48,749 bases of DNA from Bacteroidales bacterium. GTDB taxonomy: Bacteria; Bacteroidota; Bacteroidia; Bacteroidales; UBA932. Each line of letters begins with the position of its first letter. Position 1 is the stretch's first letter. The stretch covers positions 1-48,749 of the forward strand of contig JAFUUB010000083.1 in NCBI GenBank assembly GCA_017483985.1. Direction: 5' to 3'. Shown piece after piece: positions 36,795 to 46,044 of the stretch. Under the pieces are notes generated by a model. That model saw nothing but the letters and a program-made list of their open reading frames with translations, was not told the origin of the DNA and did not search any database. The translations under genes and the position numbers were made by a program.

Positions 36795-37565
36795 ATGAAA
36801 GCATTCCTGATCGAAGACGAGACCATTGCCCGCGAGAGGCTCGCCCGCACCCTGACCGAGAACTTCCCCGATATCGAGATCGTCGGGACCGCCGCTTCCG
36901 TCCGGGAAGCCATCGCCTGGCTCCGCACTGGACGGCCCGACATCATTTTCATGGACGTCGAACTGTCCGACGGGCAATGCTTCGAGATCTTCAAGAAAAC
37001 GGAAGTCCACGGGCACGTCGTCATGACCACGGCCTATGACAATTACGCCATCAAGGCCTTCGAGGCCGGCAGCGTCGACTACCTGCTCAAACCCATCGAG
37101 CTCGCCGCCCTGCGGCGCGCGGTAGACCGCTGCCGCCAGAGCGGGATGACCGTGCTGGATGTCGATAAGCTCATCCGCAGCCTGTCCGCCCGGCCGGAGA
37201 ACGGCGAGTCGTGGAAAGAGCGGTGGCTGGTCCATTTCAACGACCGGATCGTACCGGTCAAGACCGCCGACATCGCCTGCTTCTATTCCGAGTCCAAGGA
37301 CAACCACGTCGTGATCCGCGACGGTGCCACCTATGTCGTCGACAGTTCCCTGGACACCATCGCCACGGAGCTCGACCCGGCGCAGTTCTTCCGGATCTCC
37401 CGCAGCTGCATCATCGCCAAGGACTCCGTCGAAAGCGTAACCAAACTCTTCGGCGGACGCCTGCAGATTTCCCTTCCCGACCTCCTGAAACGGCGGGGAG
37501 ACGGTCCTGACCTGACCGTCTCCCGTGCACGTGTGGATGATTTTCTCGCCTGGCTGGAAAATTAA
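36795..37565 (+). CDS. LytTR-family response regulator (second of two)
   Basis: This 256-residue protein has a receiver domain with IEDE, phospho-acceptor aspartate in IIFMDVEL, TTAYD and LLKPIE. A LytTR domain follows (VPVKTADIACFYSESKDNHVVI ... FFRISRSCIIAKDSV). It aligns end to end with the first regulator, including SVREAIAWL and FEAGSVDYL, so the two kinase/regulator pairs arose by tandem duplication or paired acquisition. The start at 36795 is 7 bases after the kinase stop; an ATG at 36768 would lie within the kinase gene. Its stop codon overlaps that of malQ on the other strand. Confidence 0.92.
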   Translation: MKAFLIEDETIARERLARTLTENFPDIEIVGTAASVREAIAWLRTGRPDIIFMDVELSDGQCFEIFKKTEVHGHVVMTTAYDNYAIKAFEAGSVDYLLKPIELAALRRAVDRCRQSGMTVLDVDKLIRSLSARPENGESWKERWLVHFNDRIVPVKTADIACFYSESKDNHVVIRDGATYVVDSSLDTIATELDPAQFFRISRSCIIAKDSVESVTKLFGGRLQISLPDLLKRRGDGPDLTVSRARVDDFLAWLEN

Positions 37566-40126
37566 ACGCCGCGCGCGGAGCGCTGGATCATCCCCTTCAG
37601 TTTGGCATTGAGCCCCGTCTGTGCGATGAGGGCTTCGAGCGTCAGGTGCATCCGGTAGCGCCAGTAATGGCGCGGGATGGCCGGAATGTTGATGCGCTCG
37701 TCGGAGGGATCGCCCTGGTAACGGACGGCCCCGTCGATGGACAGCCAGTCCTGCAGCGGCAGGATGCAGAGCATGGCCGGGGACTTGAGGTGCTGGTCGA
37801 TGATCTTCTCGGCCACCCACGGCTCGCAATAATAAGGGGCGGTACCGCCGGAGTGGAGCATCACGTTCCAGTAGCGCTGGGTTGCCTCGCGGTCTTCCTC
37901 CCACCAGGCCCGCAGGGTGCTGGTGTCATGGGTACCCGTGGCGCAGACGCAGTAGTACGGATAATGCGCGGGATTGGCGAACTCTTCGGTCACGGCCTTC
38001 GGCATCCGCTGGATCTCCAGGGACAGGATGCCGAGGCGTTCCATCACTTCGGGGACGCAGGCCGGGATCATGCCCAGGTCCTCGCCGCAGGTCAGCATGC
38101 CGGTAGACTCCAGCAGGGACGGCAGTTTCTTCATGGCGGAAGCCTTCCAGAAGTCGTTGTGGCGACGGTAGAAGAAATCGTCATGCAGCTCCTTGAAAGC
38201 ACGGCGGGCATGGTCGTCCAACGCGCGGAAGGCCAAGGTATTCATGGCGGAGATACGCGGATGGTAGTAACCCGGATGGCGGGGATCCTCGATAAAGAGC
38301 ACGTCGTCCAGCCAGGCCATCATCTTTTCGCAAAGGTCCGGGTCGTCGCCGAGCAGAGCGGCCACCTGCCGCTGGGTTGCAGCTTCGGGTACTATCTTCC
38401 CGTTCCTGACGAAGCGTTTGCGGACTTCGGCCGCCCGTTCGCCGAAGAACTCGCCCAGGACCCAGTCGTAGGTCAGCGGGGTGCAGAAGCGGCCGCCTTC
38501 CATGTCGAAGCCCAGGTTCCGGAGTTCCGCGGCCGAATACGGCAGGGCCGGGTTGAAATAGCCCAGCAAGCCGTGGACGGCGTGCATCGGGATCTCCCAG
38601 ATGCGGAAGAAACCGAGGATATGGTCGATGCGGAAGGCGTCGAAATACTCGCTCATCTTGCGCATGCGGGATTTCCACCAGGCGAAATCGTCTTCCGCCA
38701 TCTTTTCCCAGTTGTAGGTCGGGAAGCCCCAGTTCTGGCCGAGGGTGGAGAAGGCATCCGGCGGCGCCCCCGCCTGGGAGTCCAGGTGGTAGAGAGCGGG
38801 ATAGGCCCAGGCGTCCACGCTGGTGCGGCTGATGCCGATCGGGAGGTCTCCCTTCAGGGCCACGCCGTGGGCATGGGCATAGGCGACGGCGTCCTTGAGC
38901 TGGGCGTCGAGATGGAACTGGATGAAGCAGTGGAAGTCGACTTCCTCCTGATGGGCGGCGGCATAGTCGGCCACCTTCTTGGCGCTGTATTTGGCCATCT
39001 TGCCCCACTGGCTGAAGTCCGGCGTGCCGGTTTCATCCCGCAGGCAGCAGAAGACCGCATAAGGCAGCAGCCAACTTTTGTTCGCCTCGTAGAAGGCCTT
39101 GTATTCCGCCGATTCAAGCACCTTCGTCTTGGCGAAGGCTTTGCGGAGCAGGCGAAGTTTTTCTGTGTTAACCTTCTCGTAATCAATTTGCGGAAGGGCA
39201 TTCAGTTTGTCCCGCAGGGTCTTGTAGGCTTTGTCCTGGCGCACGCCGGCATCCGGCAGGTGGATGAACTGCGGGTGCAGGGCGAAGGTCGTGTTGGCAT
39301 TGTACGGATAGGAATCCTGCCAGGTGCCAGTCATCGTGGTATCGTTGATCGGCAGGAGCTGGATCACGTTCTGGCCCGTCGCGACGGCCCAGTCCACCAG
39401 CAGGCGGATGTCGTGGAATTCGCCGACGCCGAAACTCTCCTCGCTGCGCAGGGAGAAGACCGGGACGGCCGTGCCGGCTCCCCGCCAGGGAAGGGTCGGG
39501 AAGACGGGAATGATGTCGCTCACCAGCAAATGGCTGCCTTCGGCCGGCACTTCGTTGAAGAAGCGGTTCGGGCCGGTTTCCCAGCAGACCGGGGCCAGGG
39601 TCTTGCGGTCCACCAGGGCGAACTTATAATCAAACGGCTTGTCCACCTGCAGGGTCAGGGACCATACCGGGAAGGCCGAATCGTCCATCAGCTGCATCTG
39701 CTTCCAGCCCCAGTCGCTGCCGGTCAGGGCGACGGCCAGGTCGGAGCGGGCCTCGGCGGCCGGAAAGAGGAAGGTCACGTTGCCTTCCTGCGGCTGCGGC
39801 GACCGTTCGCCGCGCGCGAAGACCACATCCTTGAACAGCGTGGACCAGAACGGGGCGTTGGCCGGCCGGTCCTGCCAGCGGTCTTTCAGGATCAGTTTCT
39901 TCACGCCCGCCGTCGCATCGACATGGTGGGGAACGTCTTCCGTGCGGATGCATTTCTCGCCCCGCCAAACCTCATAATGGTATTCACCCAGGGAACGGAC
40001 CTTGTCCAGGGAAAGGGTCCAGATGCCGCCCTGCCGCGGGGCCATGTCATGCCGTCTGCCGCCAGCAGCCAGCACGAGGCGGTCGCCCCAACGGGTCTTG
40101 TATTCAACGAAAAACTGGATTTGCAT
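37562..40126 (-). CDS. malQ: 4-alpha-glucanotransferase with two N-terminal CBM20 domains
   Basis: This 854-residue cytoplasmic GH77 amylomaltase (DPE2-like) moves maltodextrin segments between chains. Two starch-binding CBM20 modules occupy about residues 1-105 and 115-225, the second with SDWGWKQMQLM and CWETGPNRFF. The GH77 catalytic domain contains FDAFRIDHILGFFRIW (nucleophile D in RIDH), CGEDLGMIP (acid/base E) and GTHDTSTLRAWW. Length fits the Bacteroidota/plant DPE2 form and not the 500-700-residue E. coli form. A TACATTTG -7-like box lies about 30 bp upstream. Its product suits the glucan locus 20 kb away. Confidence 0.95.
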   Translation of the reverse strand: MQIQFFVEYKTRWGDRLVLAAGGRRHDMAPRQGGIWTLSLDKVRSLGEYHYEVWRGEKCIRTEDVPHHVDATAGVKKLILKDRWQDRPANAPFWSTLFKDVVFARGERSPQPQEGNVTFLFPAAEARSDLAVALTGSDWGWKQMQLMDDSAFPVWSLTLQVDKPFDYKFALVDRKTLAPVCWETGPNRFFNEVPAEGSHLLVSDIIPVFPTLPWRGAGTAVPVFSLRSEESFGVGEFHDIRLLVDWAVATGQNVIQLLPINDTTMTGTWQDSYPYNANTTFALHPQFIHLPDAGVRQDKAYKTLRDKLNALPQIDYEKVNTEKLRLLRKAFAKTKVLESAEYKAFYEANKSWLLPYAVFCCLRDETGTPDFSQWGKMAKYSAKKVADYAAAHQEEVDFHCFIQFHLDAQLKDAVAYAHAHGVALKGDLPIGISRTSVDAWAYPALYHLDSQAGAPPDAFSTLGQNWGFPTYNWEKMAEDDFAWWKSRMRKMSEYFDAFRIDHILGFFRIWEIPMHAVHGLLGYFNPALPYSAAELRNLGFDMEGGRFCTPLTYDWVLGEFFGERAAEVRKRFVRNGKIVPEAATQRQVAALLGDDPDLCEKMMAWLDDVLFIEDPRHPGYYHPRISAMNTLAFRALDDHARRAFKELHDDFFYRRHNDFWKASAMKKLPSLLESTGMLTCGEDLGMIPACVPEVMERLGILSLEIQRMPKAVTEEFANPAHYPYYCVCATGTHDTSTLRAWWEEDREATQRYWNVMLHSGGTAPYYCEPWVAEKIIDQHLKSPAMLCILPLQDWLSIDGAVRYQGDPSDERINIPAIPRHYWRYRMHLTLEALIAQTGLNAKLKGMIQRSARGV

Positions 40127-40187
40127 GGTTCGTATGTTTTGTGTTATTGTTATCTAAGACAAATGTAGCAAAAAAAACTTATTCTTC

Positions 40188-41543
40188 TTATTCTTCGACC
40201 ACCTTCTTCTTCAGGTGTTTCCAGCCCCAGACCGGGAGCAGGAACGACACCAGGCAGGCCACGAGCCAGAACAGTGAGACCGGGACGAAGTTGTAGTCGC
40301 CGGTGGCGCTGCCTTCCTGGATCATGAAACCGCTGACGATGTCCTGGATGCCGGCCGCCACATAACTGGAGATGCCGACGATGCCGAGTGCGGAGCCCGT
40401 GGCCTTGCGGGGCACGATGTCCAGGGCCATCAGGCCGGCCACGATGCAGAAGACCACGCCGATCGAAAGGCTGAACAGGGAGACGAAGGCGATGTTGGCC
40501 AGGGCATTCCCCCGGGCGAAAAGGAACAGGCCCAGGGACAGCAGGCAGAGCGCCCCCGACAGCAGGACCGGCGTCACCCGGTTGCCCCGGAAGAGTTTAT
40601 CGGAAAGCCAGCCGGCCAGCACAGTACCGGCGATGCCGAAAGCTTCGGCGAAAGCGATGATCGAATTGGCGGATTCCAGCGAGAAGCCCTTCCCCTTTTG
40701 CAGGAACAGCACGCCCCAGCCGCTGACGGCATATTGCGTCACATAGATGAACGCGCTCGACAGGGCGATGACCCAGATACCGGGATGGCGGAACACGTAT
40801 TTCTGCAGGGTCTTGGTCGGCAGGGTGTCGGCTTTCTGCGTCTGCTCTCCGGAGAGTTCCTGCACGGACGGAAGGCCTTTGCTTTCCGGGGTATCGGAGA
40901 CCAGCAGCAGGATGACCAGCGAGCCCGCAAGGCCGCAGGCGCCGGCGAAGAGGAAGCCCCATTGCCAGCCCGCAAGCCCGGCAACCAGGCCGATCAGGTT
41001 GAAGGACAAGAACTTGCCAAGATATGGCGTCGCGCTGAAGATGCTGTACCAGGTTCCCCTCTCTTTGAGCGGAAACCAGCGGGACAGGCTGATGACGCCC
41101 GGAGGCGCGCCCATCGACTGGACCCAGCCGTTGACGCCCCAGAAAACGAAAAAGGAGGCGAACAGCAGGGCGTGCCGGCCGATCGCCAGGCCCATCACCC
41201 CCATGACCAGGTTGACCAGGGCGGAGATGAACAGGCCCCAGGCCATGAAGCGGCGGATGTTGCAGTAGTCCGCAATGAACCCGTTGACAAACTTCCCGAC
41301 GGCATAGACGAACAGCAGGGCCGATCCGATCAGGCCCAACTGGCCGGCCGTCAGGATGCCCCCGTCGATGAGCGGCTGCTTGACCACGCTCAGGGCCATC
41401 CGGCAGATGTAGAACAGGCTGTAGGCCACGGTTACGCCCCAGAATGTCCGGCTGCGGAGCTGGCGGTACGTCTCGGGAACCTTCCCGTCCGGGACCTTGT
41501 CAGCCGCCGGTTTCGAAATCCTGAAATAACTGTAGAAACTCAT
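40188..41543 (-). CDS. MFS transporter of the organophosphate:phosphate antiporter type (GlpT/UhpT-like)
   Basis: This 451-residue carrier has 12 helices. The N-terminal SRTFWGVTVAYSLFYICRMALSVVKQPL segment and GRHALLFASFFVFWGVNGWVQSMGAPPG are typical of the OPA subfamily, which exchanges glycerol-3-phosphate or hexose phosphates for inorganic phosphate. Substrate within the subfamily cannot be assigned. It lies upstream of malQ on the same strand with 61 bp between, where a malQ promoter is likely. The start is at ATG 41543; about 130 bp of AT-rich sequence separates it from the MATE gene. Confidence 0.85.
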   Translation of the reverse strand: MSFYSYFRISKPAADKVPDGKVPETYRQLRSRTFWGVTVAYSLFYICRMALSVVKQPLIDGGILTAGQLGLIGSALLFVYAVGKFVNGFIADYCNIRRFMAWGLFISALVNLVMGVMGLAIGRHALLFASFFVFWGVNGWVQSMGAPPGVISLSRWFPLKERGTWYSIFSATPYLGKFLSFNLIGLVAGLAGWQWGFLFAGACGLAGSLVILLLVSDTPESKGLPSVQELSGEQTQKADTLPTKTLQKYVFRHPGIWVIALSSAFIYVTQYAVSGWGVLFLQKGKGFSLESANSIIAFAEAFGIAGTVLAGWLSDKLFRGNRVTPVLLSGALCLLSLGLFLFARGNALANIAFVSLFSLSIGVVFCIVAGLMALDIVPRKATGSALGIVGISSYVAAGIQDIVSGFMIQEGSATGDYNFVPVSLFWLVACLVSFLLPVWGWKHLKKKVVEE

Positions 41544-41673
41544 TTTTGCATTACCTTCTTCCCGGCCCTTTCCGCTTTCCTTCTCCTGCCAAGAGCCGAA
41601 AATGTATTTTCCTGTAAATCAAACATTTATCAACGCATCCTGTTGTAAAAATGCAACATGACGAAGCCATAAA

Positions 41674-43134
41674 TCATTCAATATCACCCATTTCCATTTC
41701 CTGCTTCGTGACAGGGTCGAGGACGACGGCGTCTCCGGGAGCCCGGGGCACATTTGCCAGCACGGACGGGCGGTACCGGTAGGTCAGCCACAACGTCCGG
41801 ACCGCCAGGTGGGCGAAATACGCCGCCAGCAGGATCTGGATGGCCGCCACCTGCCGGGCATCCGCACCGGCGACCGGAGAAGGCCAGGCGGAAAGTCCGG
41901 GCTTGACCACATCCAGCAGCGAAATCCCGACCAGCCAGAAGGCGAAGAAGGCGACGGCCGCCAGGACCGTGCTGTCCCGCATCGGAACGGAGGCCGTGAC
42001 ACCCACGTAGATGCCGTCCCACGTGAACGCTGCGCAGCCGATCAGTGGCATGGGCAGCAGCCAGACGAAGAACAGGCGGCAGGCCTCGATGACATCCCGG
42101 TCATCGGTCAGGATCCGCAGCAGCGGCGTCGCCCCGACCAGGTAGACCAGGACGAAGCCCAGCCCGATGCCCATGCTCCAGACAAAGGTCCAGCGGACCG
42201 TCTCCCGCACCATATCCCGGTTCCGTTCCCCGAAGAACCGGCCCGTAAGGGCTTCTCCGGCATAGGCGAATCCGTCCGTGAAATAGGAGAAGAGCAGAAG
42301 CAGTTTCATCAGGATGGAGGCGGTAGCCAGCATCAGGTCGCCATAGCGGGCCGACAGGATGGTGAAACCGATGTAGACGGCGACCATGCTCAGGGAACGG
42401 ATGAAGAGGTCGCCGTTGATTTTCATGAATTTACGCAGTTCCCCGCCGCTGAAGGAACGCCGCAGGTCAGCCGCCGTGAATGCCTTGAAGGTATTTTGGC
42501 GGTATTTGGCCAGCGCGAGGACCGTGGCGAAGAGCAGGCCGGCATACTGGGCCGTGACCGTGCCGGCCGCGATACCCGCGAAACCGATGGCCCGGGCCAG
42601 CAGGAGGCTCGCGACGATGTTCACGCCGTTGACGACCAGGTCGGTCAGCATGGAACTGACGCTGTCCTGCATGCCGATGAACCACCCGCGGAAGGCCATC
42701 AGGGCCAGGCTGGCCGGCGCCGCCCAGATCCGGATGAAGAAGTACTGCTCAGCCAGTTCCCGTACCTGCGGACTGCAGTCCACAAACAGGAAGACGCCCT
42801 CGACGAAAGGCCACTGGAGCAGCAGCATGACGGCGGCGATCATCAGCGCCAGTCCCACGCCGCGCACCAGCAGCGAGGCCATCTCGCGGCGGTCGCCGCG
42901 GCCCCAGGCCTGGGCCGTCATGCCGCCCGTGCCGACCCGCAGGAAACCGAAGTTCCAGTACAGCAGGTCGAAGAGCATCGAACCGATCGAGATGCCCCCG
43001 ATCAGAGTCGCCGCTTCCCCGGCCGTCAGGTGGCCGGCGATGGCCAGGTCCACGAGGCCGACCAGCGGAATCGTGATGTTGGCCAGGATGCTCGGTACGG
43101 CCAGACGGAGGATTTCTTTGTTGAGCGCCCTCAT
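41674..43134 (-). CDS. MATE-family multidrug/sodium-type efflux protein
   Basis: This 486-residue integral membrane protein has 12 predicted helices. It begins EILRLAVPSILANITIPLVGLVDLAIAG and continues with GGMTAQAWGRGDRREMASLL, characteristic of the DinF-like MATE branch. It exports cationic compounds using an ion gradient; substrates are unknown. The start codon overlaps the rsgA stop as ATGA (43134-43131), so it is coupled to the ribosome-assembly GTPase gene, an association often seen in Bacteroidales. A weak TGTTG / CAACA hairpin lies shortly downstream (41641-41658). Confidence 0.9.
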   Translation of the reverse strand: MRALNKEILRLAVPSILANITIPLVGLVDLAIAGHLTAGEAATLIGGISIGSMLFDLLYWNFGFLRVGTGGMTAQAWGRGDRREMASLLVRGVGLALMIAAVMLLLQWPFVEGVFLFVDCSPQVRELAEQYFFIRIWAAPASLALMAFRGWFIGMQDSVSSMLTDLVVNGVNIVASLLLARAIGFAGIAAGTVTAQYAGLLFATVLALAKYRQNTFKAFTAADLRRSFSGGELRKFMKINGDLFIRSLSMVAVYIGFTILSARYGDLMLATASILMKLLLLFSYFTDGFAYAGEALTGRFFGERNRDMVRETVRWTFVWSMGIGLGFVLVYLVGATPLLRILTDDRDVIEACRLFFVWLLPMPLIGCAAFTWDGIYVGVTASVPMRDSTVLAAVAFFAFWLVGISLLDVVKPGLSAWPSPVAGADARQVAAIQILLAAYFAHLAVRTLWLTYRYRPSVLANVPRAPGDAVVLDPVTKQEMEMGDIE

Positions 43135-44099
43135 TGACGGAACTTGGTGTCTTCCTCGAGCATGCCGAGATAGGAGGAATAGCGCTCAGGGCTGATGGTC
43201 CCCGCCTCCACGGCCGCCTTGACGGCGCAGCCGGGTTCGTGGGTATGGGTGCAGGGGGTGAAACGGCAGTCACGGGCCGCCTTGAGCATTTCGGGAAAAT
43301 AGAGGGCGATCTCCTCCTTTTCCAGCCGGACCAGGCCGAAGCCCCTCAACCCCGGTGTATCAATGATATAGCCCCCGCTGGAGAGGCGGTACATTTCGTA
43401 TAATGAAGTCGTATGCTTTCCCTGCAGGTGAGCATCGGAGATCTTTCCCACCTTCGGGTCCAGAGTCGGATCGAGGGCATGGATCAGGGAGGATTTCCCC
43501 ACGCCGGATTCGCCGGAGAACAGGCAGACCTTGTCCTTGCAGTCTTCCCGGAGGACATCGATCCCCTCTCCGGTCAGCACGGAGGTCTCGATCACCGGAT
43601 AGCCGGCTCCTTCATAAATCCGGTGGAAATCCGCTACGTACTCCGCCGCTTCCTCCCGGTAGAGGTCGACCTTGTTCATGACGATCGTGGCCGGGATCCC
43701 GTACACCTCGCAGGTCACCAGCAGCCGGTCCAGGAAGGGGAGCTTGATCTGCGGAAAATACAGGGAGACCACCAGATAGGCCCGGTCCAGGTTGGCCGCG
43801 ATGACATGGCTCTGGCGGGAGAGGTTGGTGGATTTGCGGATGATGTGGTTCTTGCGCTCGAGGATCTCGGAGATGGTCGCCGGATGGAGCATGTCAATGG
43901 CTTCGATGCCAGCACCTTCCGGGACTTCCGCCTCATACCGGACATGGTCTCCCACCGCCACCGGGTTGGTCGAGGAACCGGCATCCAGCCGGACTTTCCC
44001 CTTGAGGACCGCCGGGAACGGGGCCCACGCCGGAAGGGCGGACAGCAGGAAATGACTGCCCGCATTCTTCACCACCGTTGCTTCTCCACGTAGGATCAT
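43131..44099 (-). CDS. rsgA: Ribosome small-subunit-dependent GTPase A
   Basis: This 322-residue circularly permuted GTPase acts in late 30S maturation. The order of motifs shows the permutation: G4 NKVD (about residue 148) comes before G1 GESGVGKSS and G3 DTPGLRG. An N-terminal OB-fold spans about residues 1-65. A C-terminal zinc-binding motif is CRFTPCTHTHEPGC. The start at 44099 (MILRGEATVVKNAG) is chosen because the family begins here; the frame is open 14 codons further but runs into the divergent promoter. Confidence 0.95.
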   Translation of the reverse strand: MILRGEATVVKNAGSHFLLSALPAWAPFPAVLKGKVRLDAGSSTNPVAVGDHVRYEAEVPEGAGIEAIDMLHPATISEILERKNHIIRKSTNLSRQSHVIAANLDRAYLVVSLYFPQIKLPFLDRLLVTCEVYGIPATIVMNKVDLYREEAAEYVADFHRIYEGAGYPVIETSVLTGEGIDVLREDCKDKVCLFSGESGVGKSSLIHALDPTLDPKVGKISDAHLQGKHTTSLYEMYRLSSGGYIIDTPGLRGFGLVRLEKEEIALYFPEMLKAARDCRFTPCTHTHEPGCAVKAAVEAGTISPERYSSYLGMLEEDTKFRQ

Positions 44100-44103
44100 C
44101 CGC

Positions 44104-44134
44104 TTGAAAATTTGTACAAAGATAATTATATTTG
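44104..44134. promoter_or_regulatory. Back-to-back promoters for rsgA and the polyprenyl synthase gene
   Basis: Plus strand: TTG 44104-44106, a 20-bp spacer, then TATATTTG 44127-44134. Minus strand: TATCTTTG (44124-44117) faces rsgA. The two -7 boxes are only 2 bp apart, so polymerase can probably occupy only one at a time. Confidence 0.5.
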
Positions 44135-44158
44135 TGGACAACGCTAAAATCTATTCTC

Positions 44159-45142
44159 ATGATAACCGAAAGCCAGATCCGCACCCTGACCCAGGGCCTC
44201 TTTTCCAAGATACAGTTTACCGAGGAGCCGAAAGGACTCTATGACCCGCTCCGCTACATGATTGCCCTGGGAGGCAAGCAGTTGCGTCCCCGTCTCTGCC
44301 TGACAGCCTATTCCCTGTTCAAGGACGAATTCGACGAAAGCATCCTGCAGCCGGCCGCCGCCCTGGAGGTCTTCCACAACTTCACCCTGATCCACGACGA
44401 CATCATGGACAAGTCCCCGCTCCGCCGCGGCAAGCCGACCGTCTGGACCAAATGGGGCGAAGACGGCGCCATCCTTTCCGGCGACGTGATGTGCATCGAC
44501 AGCTACCGCCGCATCGCCATGGCTCCGGCCGAGGTGCTCCCGCAGGTCCTGAACCTTTTCAGCACCACCGCCGCCCAGGTCTGCGAAGGCCAGCAGCTCG
44601 ACATGGACTTCGAGGAACTGCCGGAGGTGCCCATGTCCCAGTACATGAAGATGATCGGCCTGAAGACCGGCGTGCTGATCGCCTGCTCCGCCAAGATGGG
44701 AGCCCTGATCGCCGGTGCGACCGAGGACGAGTGCGACAACCTCTATGACTACGGCTATTCCCTCGGCCTGGCCTTCCAGGTCGCCGACGACTACCTGGAT
44801 GCCTTCGGCGACGAGAAGGTCTTCGGCAAGCCGATCGGCGGGGACATCGTCAACAACAAGAAGTGCTGGCTGACGACCCGGGCCCTCGAAAAGGCCGATC
44901 CGCTGCTGCGCGAGGAGATCCTCGGTGCCATGGACATGCCCGTGGCCACGCAGGAGCAGCGTGACGAGAAGATCGCTCGCTTCAAGGGATTCTATACGAC
45001 CCTGCATGTCGACGAGGATGCCAAATATGAGATCATCCGCCTGACCGAGGAGGCCCTCGGCTATGCCGCCCAAAGCTTCTCGGGCGTGCGGCTGATGACC
45101 CTGCGCCGACTGGCAGACCGGCTGGTCGGACGCACCCGCTAA
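44159..45142 (+). CDS. Polyprenyl (isoprenyl) diphosphate synthase
   Basis: This 327-residue trans-isoprenyl diphosphate synthase has the first aspartate-rich motif DDIMD in LIHDDIMDKSPLRRGKPTVW. The second motif, DDYLD, is in FQVADDYLDAFGD. The chain-length region just before the first motif (ALEVFHNFTL) has phenylalanine and histidine, suggesting a short product such as farnesyl or geranylgeranyl diphosphate. It supplies quinone, undecaprenyl or related lipid precursors. The start at 44159 (MITESQIRT) fits the family and lies 24 bp after the -7 box. GH16 follows 21 bp downstream. Confidence 0.92.
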   Translation: MITESQIRTLTQGLFSKIQFTEEPKGLYDPLRYMIALGGKQLRPRLCLTAYSLFKDEFDESILQPAAALEVFHNFTLIHDDIMDKSPLRRGKPTVWTKWGEDGAILSGDVMCIDSYRRIAMAPAEVLPQVLNLFSTTAAQVCEGQQLDMDFEELPEVPMSQYMKMIGLKTGVLIACSAKMGALIAGATEDECDNLYDYGYSLGLAFQVADDYLDAFGDEKVFGKPIGGDIVNNKKCWLTTRALEKADPLLREEILGAMDMPVATQEQRDEKIARFKGFYTTLHVDEDAKYEIIRLTEEALGYAAQSFSGVRLMTLRRLADRLVGRTR

Positions 45143-45163
45143 CAACCCCCAAATACTACCAAT

Positions 45164-45988
45164 ATGAAACGCCTCTCTTTCCTGCTTTTGGCGGTGCTTG
45201 CCGTCAGTTGCGGCGTCCGGTCCAAGGGGCCGGCAGACCCCGTTATCACCCCGCCGGACGGCTACAAGCTCGTCTGGCACGATGAATTCAACACCGGGAC
45301 CACCCTCAGCGACGAGTGGGTCCATGAGGTCAAGCCTGACCATTGGGTCAACCAGGAACTCCAGAACTATGTCGACGGAGCCGCGCCGGACGGCCGGCGG
45401 GTCACCGAGATCAAAGATGGTAACCTGCTGATCCACTGTTTCAAAGGTGCGGATGGAAAGATCTATTCCGGACGCGTGTACGGCCACCGGGACACCGGCT
45501 GGCTCTATGGCTATTTCGAGGCCCGGATGTGGCTTCCTTCCGGCCGGGGCACCTGGCCCGCTTTCTGGATGATGCCGGTGGACCCGCAGGGCTACCGCTG
45601 GCCGCGCTGCGGTGAAATCGACATCATGGAAGAAGTCGGCGTCGTGCCGAACGAGGTGTCCTCCTCCTTCCACACCTGGGATTACAACCACACCCGGGGC
45701 ACCCAGAAGACCCATCGCATGACCATCGAGAACGCCGAAGGCGGCTGGCATGTCTACGGTCTGGAATGGACGCCGGACGGCATGACCACCTATGTCGACG
45801 GTCAGGTCCAGCTCTCCGTGAAGAAATCCGAAATGGGTGACGGGCAGGACCAATGGCCGTTCCACTATGCCTTCTACCCGATCTTCAACCTCGCCTGGGG
45901 CGGCAGCTGGGGCGGCATGCGGGGCGTCGACGAGACGGCCCTGCCCATCACGATGAAGGTAGACTGGATCCGCATTTACCAGAAATAA
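45164..45988 (+). CDS. GH16 endo-beta-glucanase lipoprotein (laminarinase-like)
   Basis: This 274-residue lipoprotein (MKRLSFLLLAVLAVSCG) has a complete GH16 beta-jelly-roll. Catalytic residues lie in GEIDIMEEVG: nucleophile E151, D153 and acid/base E156, with the extra methionine (ExDxxE) of the laminarinase group. WPAFWMMP and FHTWDY line the cleft. It probably cuts beta-1,3 or mixed beta-1,3/1,4-glucans. It has no CBM and no SusC/D partner, and its transcript would end at the hairpin before the U32 gene. Confidence 0.93.
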   Translation: MKRLSFLLLAVLAVSCGVRSKGPADPVITPPDGYKLVWHDEFNTGTTLSDEWVHEVKPDHWVNQELQNYVDGAAPDGRRVTEIKDGNLLIHCFKGADGKIYSGRVYGHRDTGWLYGYFEARMWLPSGRGTWPAFWMMPVDPQGYRWPRCGEIDIMEEVGVVPNEVSSSFHTWDYNHTRGTQKTHRMTIENAEGGWHVYGLEWTPDGMTTYVDGQVQLSVKKSEMGDGQDQWPFHYAFYPIFNLAWGGSWGGMRGVDETALPITMKVDWIRIYQK

Positions 45989-46000
45989 AGATTTAATCGC

Positions 46001-46043
46001 TATCTTTGCGGTGCAGTCCCCTCTTGGGGCTGCACCGTTTTTT
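46001..46043 (+). promoter_or_regulatory. Overlapping promoter and terminator before the U32 gene
   Basis: TATCTTTG (46001-46008) is a consensus -7 box. It is immediately followed by a terminator hairpin: CGGTGCAG-T-CCCC, loop, GGGG-C-TGCACCG (46009-46037) and T6 (46038-46043), then C and the ATG at 46045. Transcripts starting near 46015 lack most of the left arm and cannot form the stem, whereas read-through from GH16 can. Confidence 0.65.
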
Positions 46044-46044
46044 C

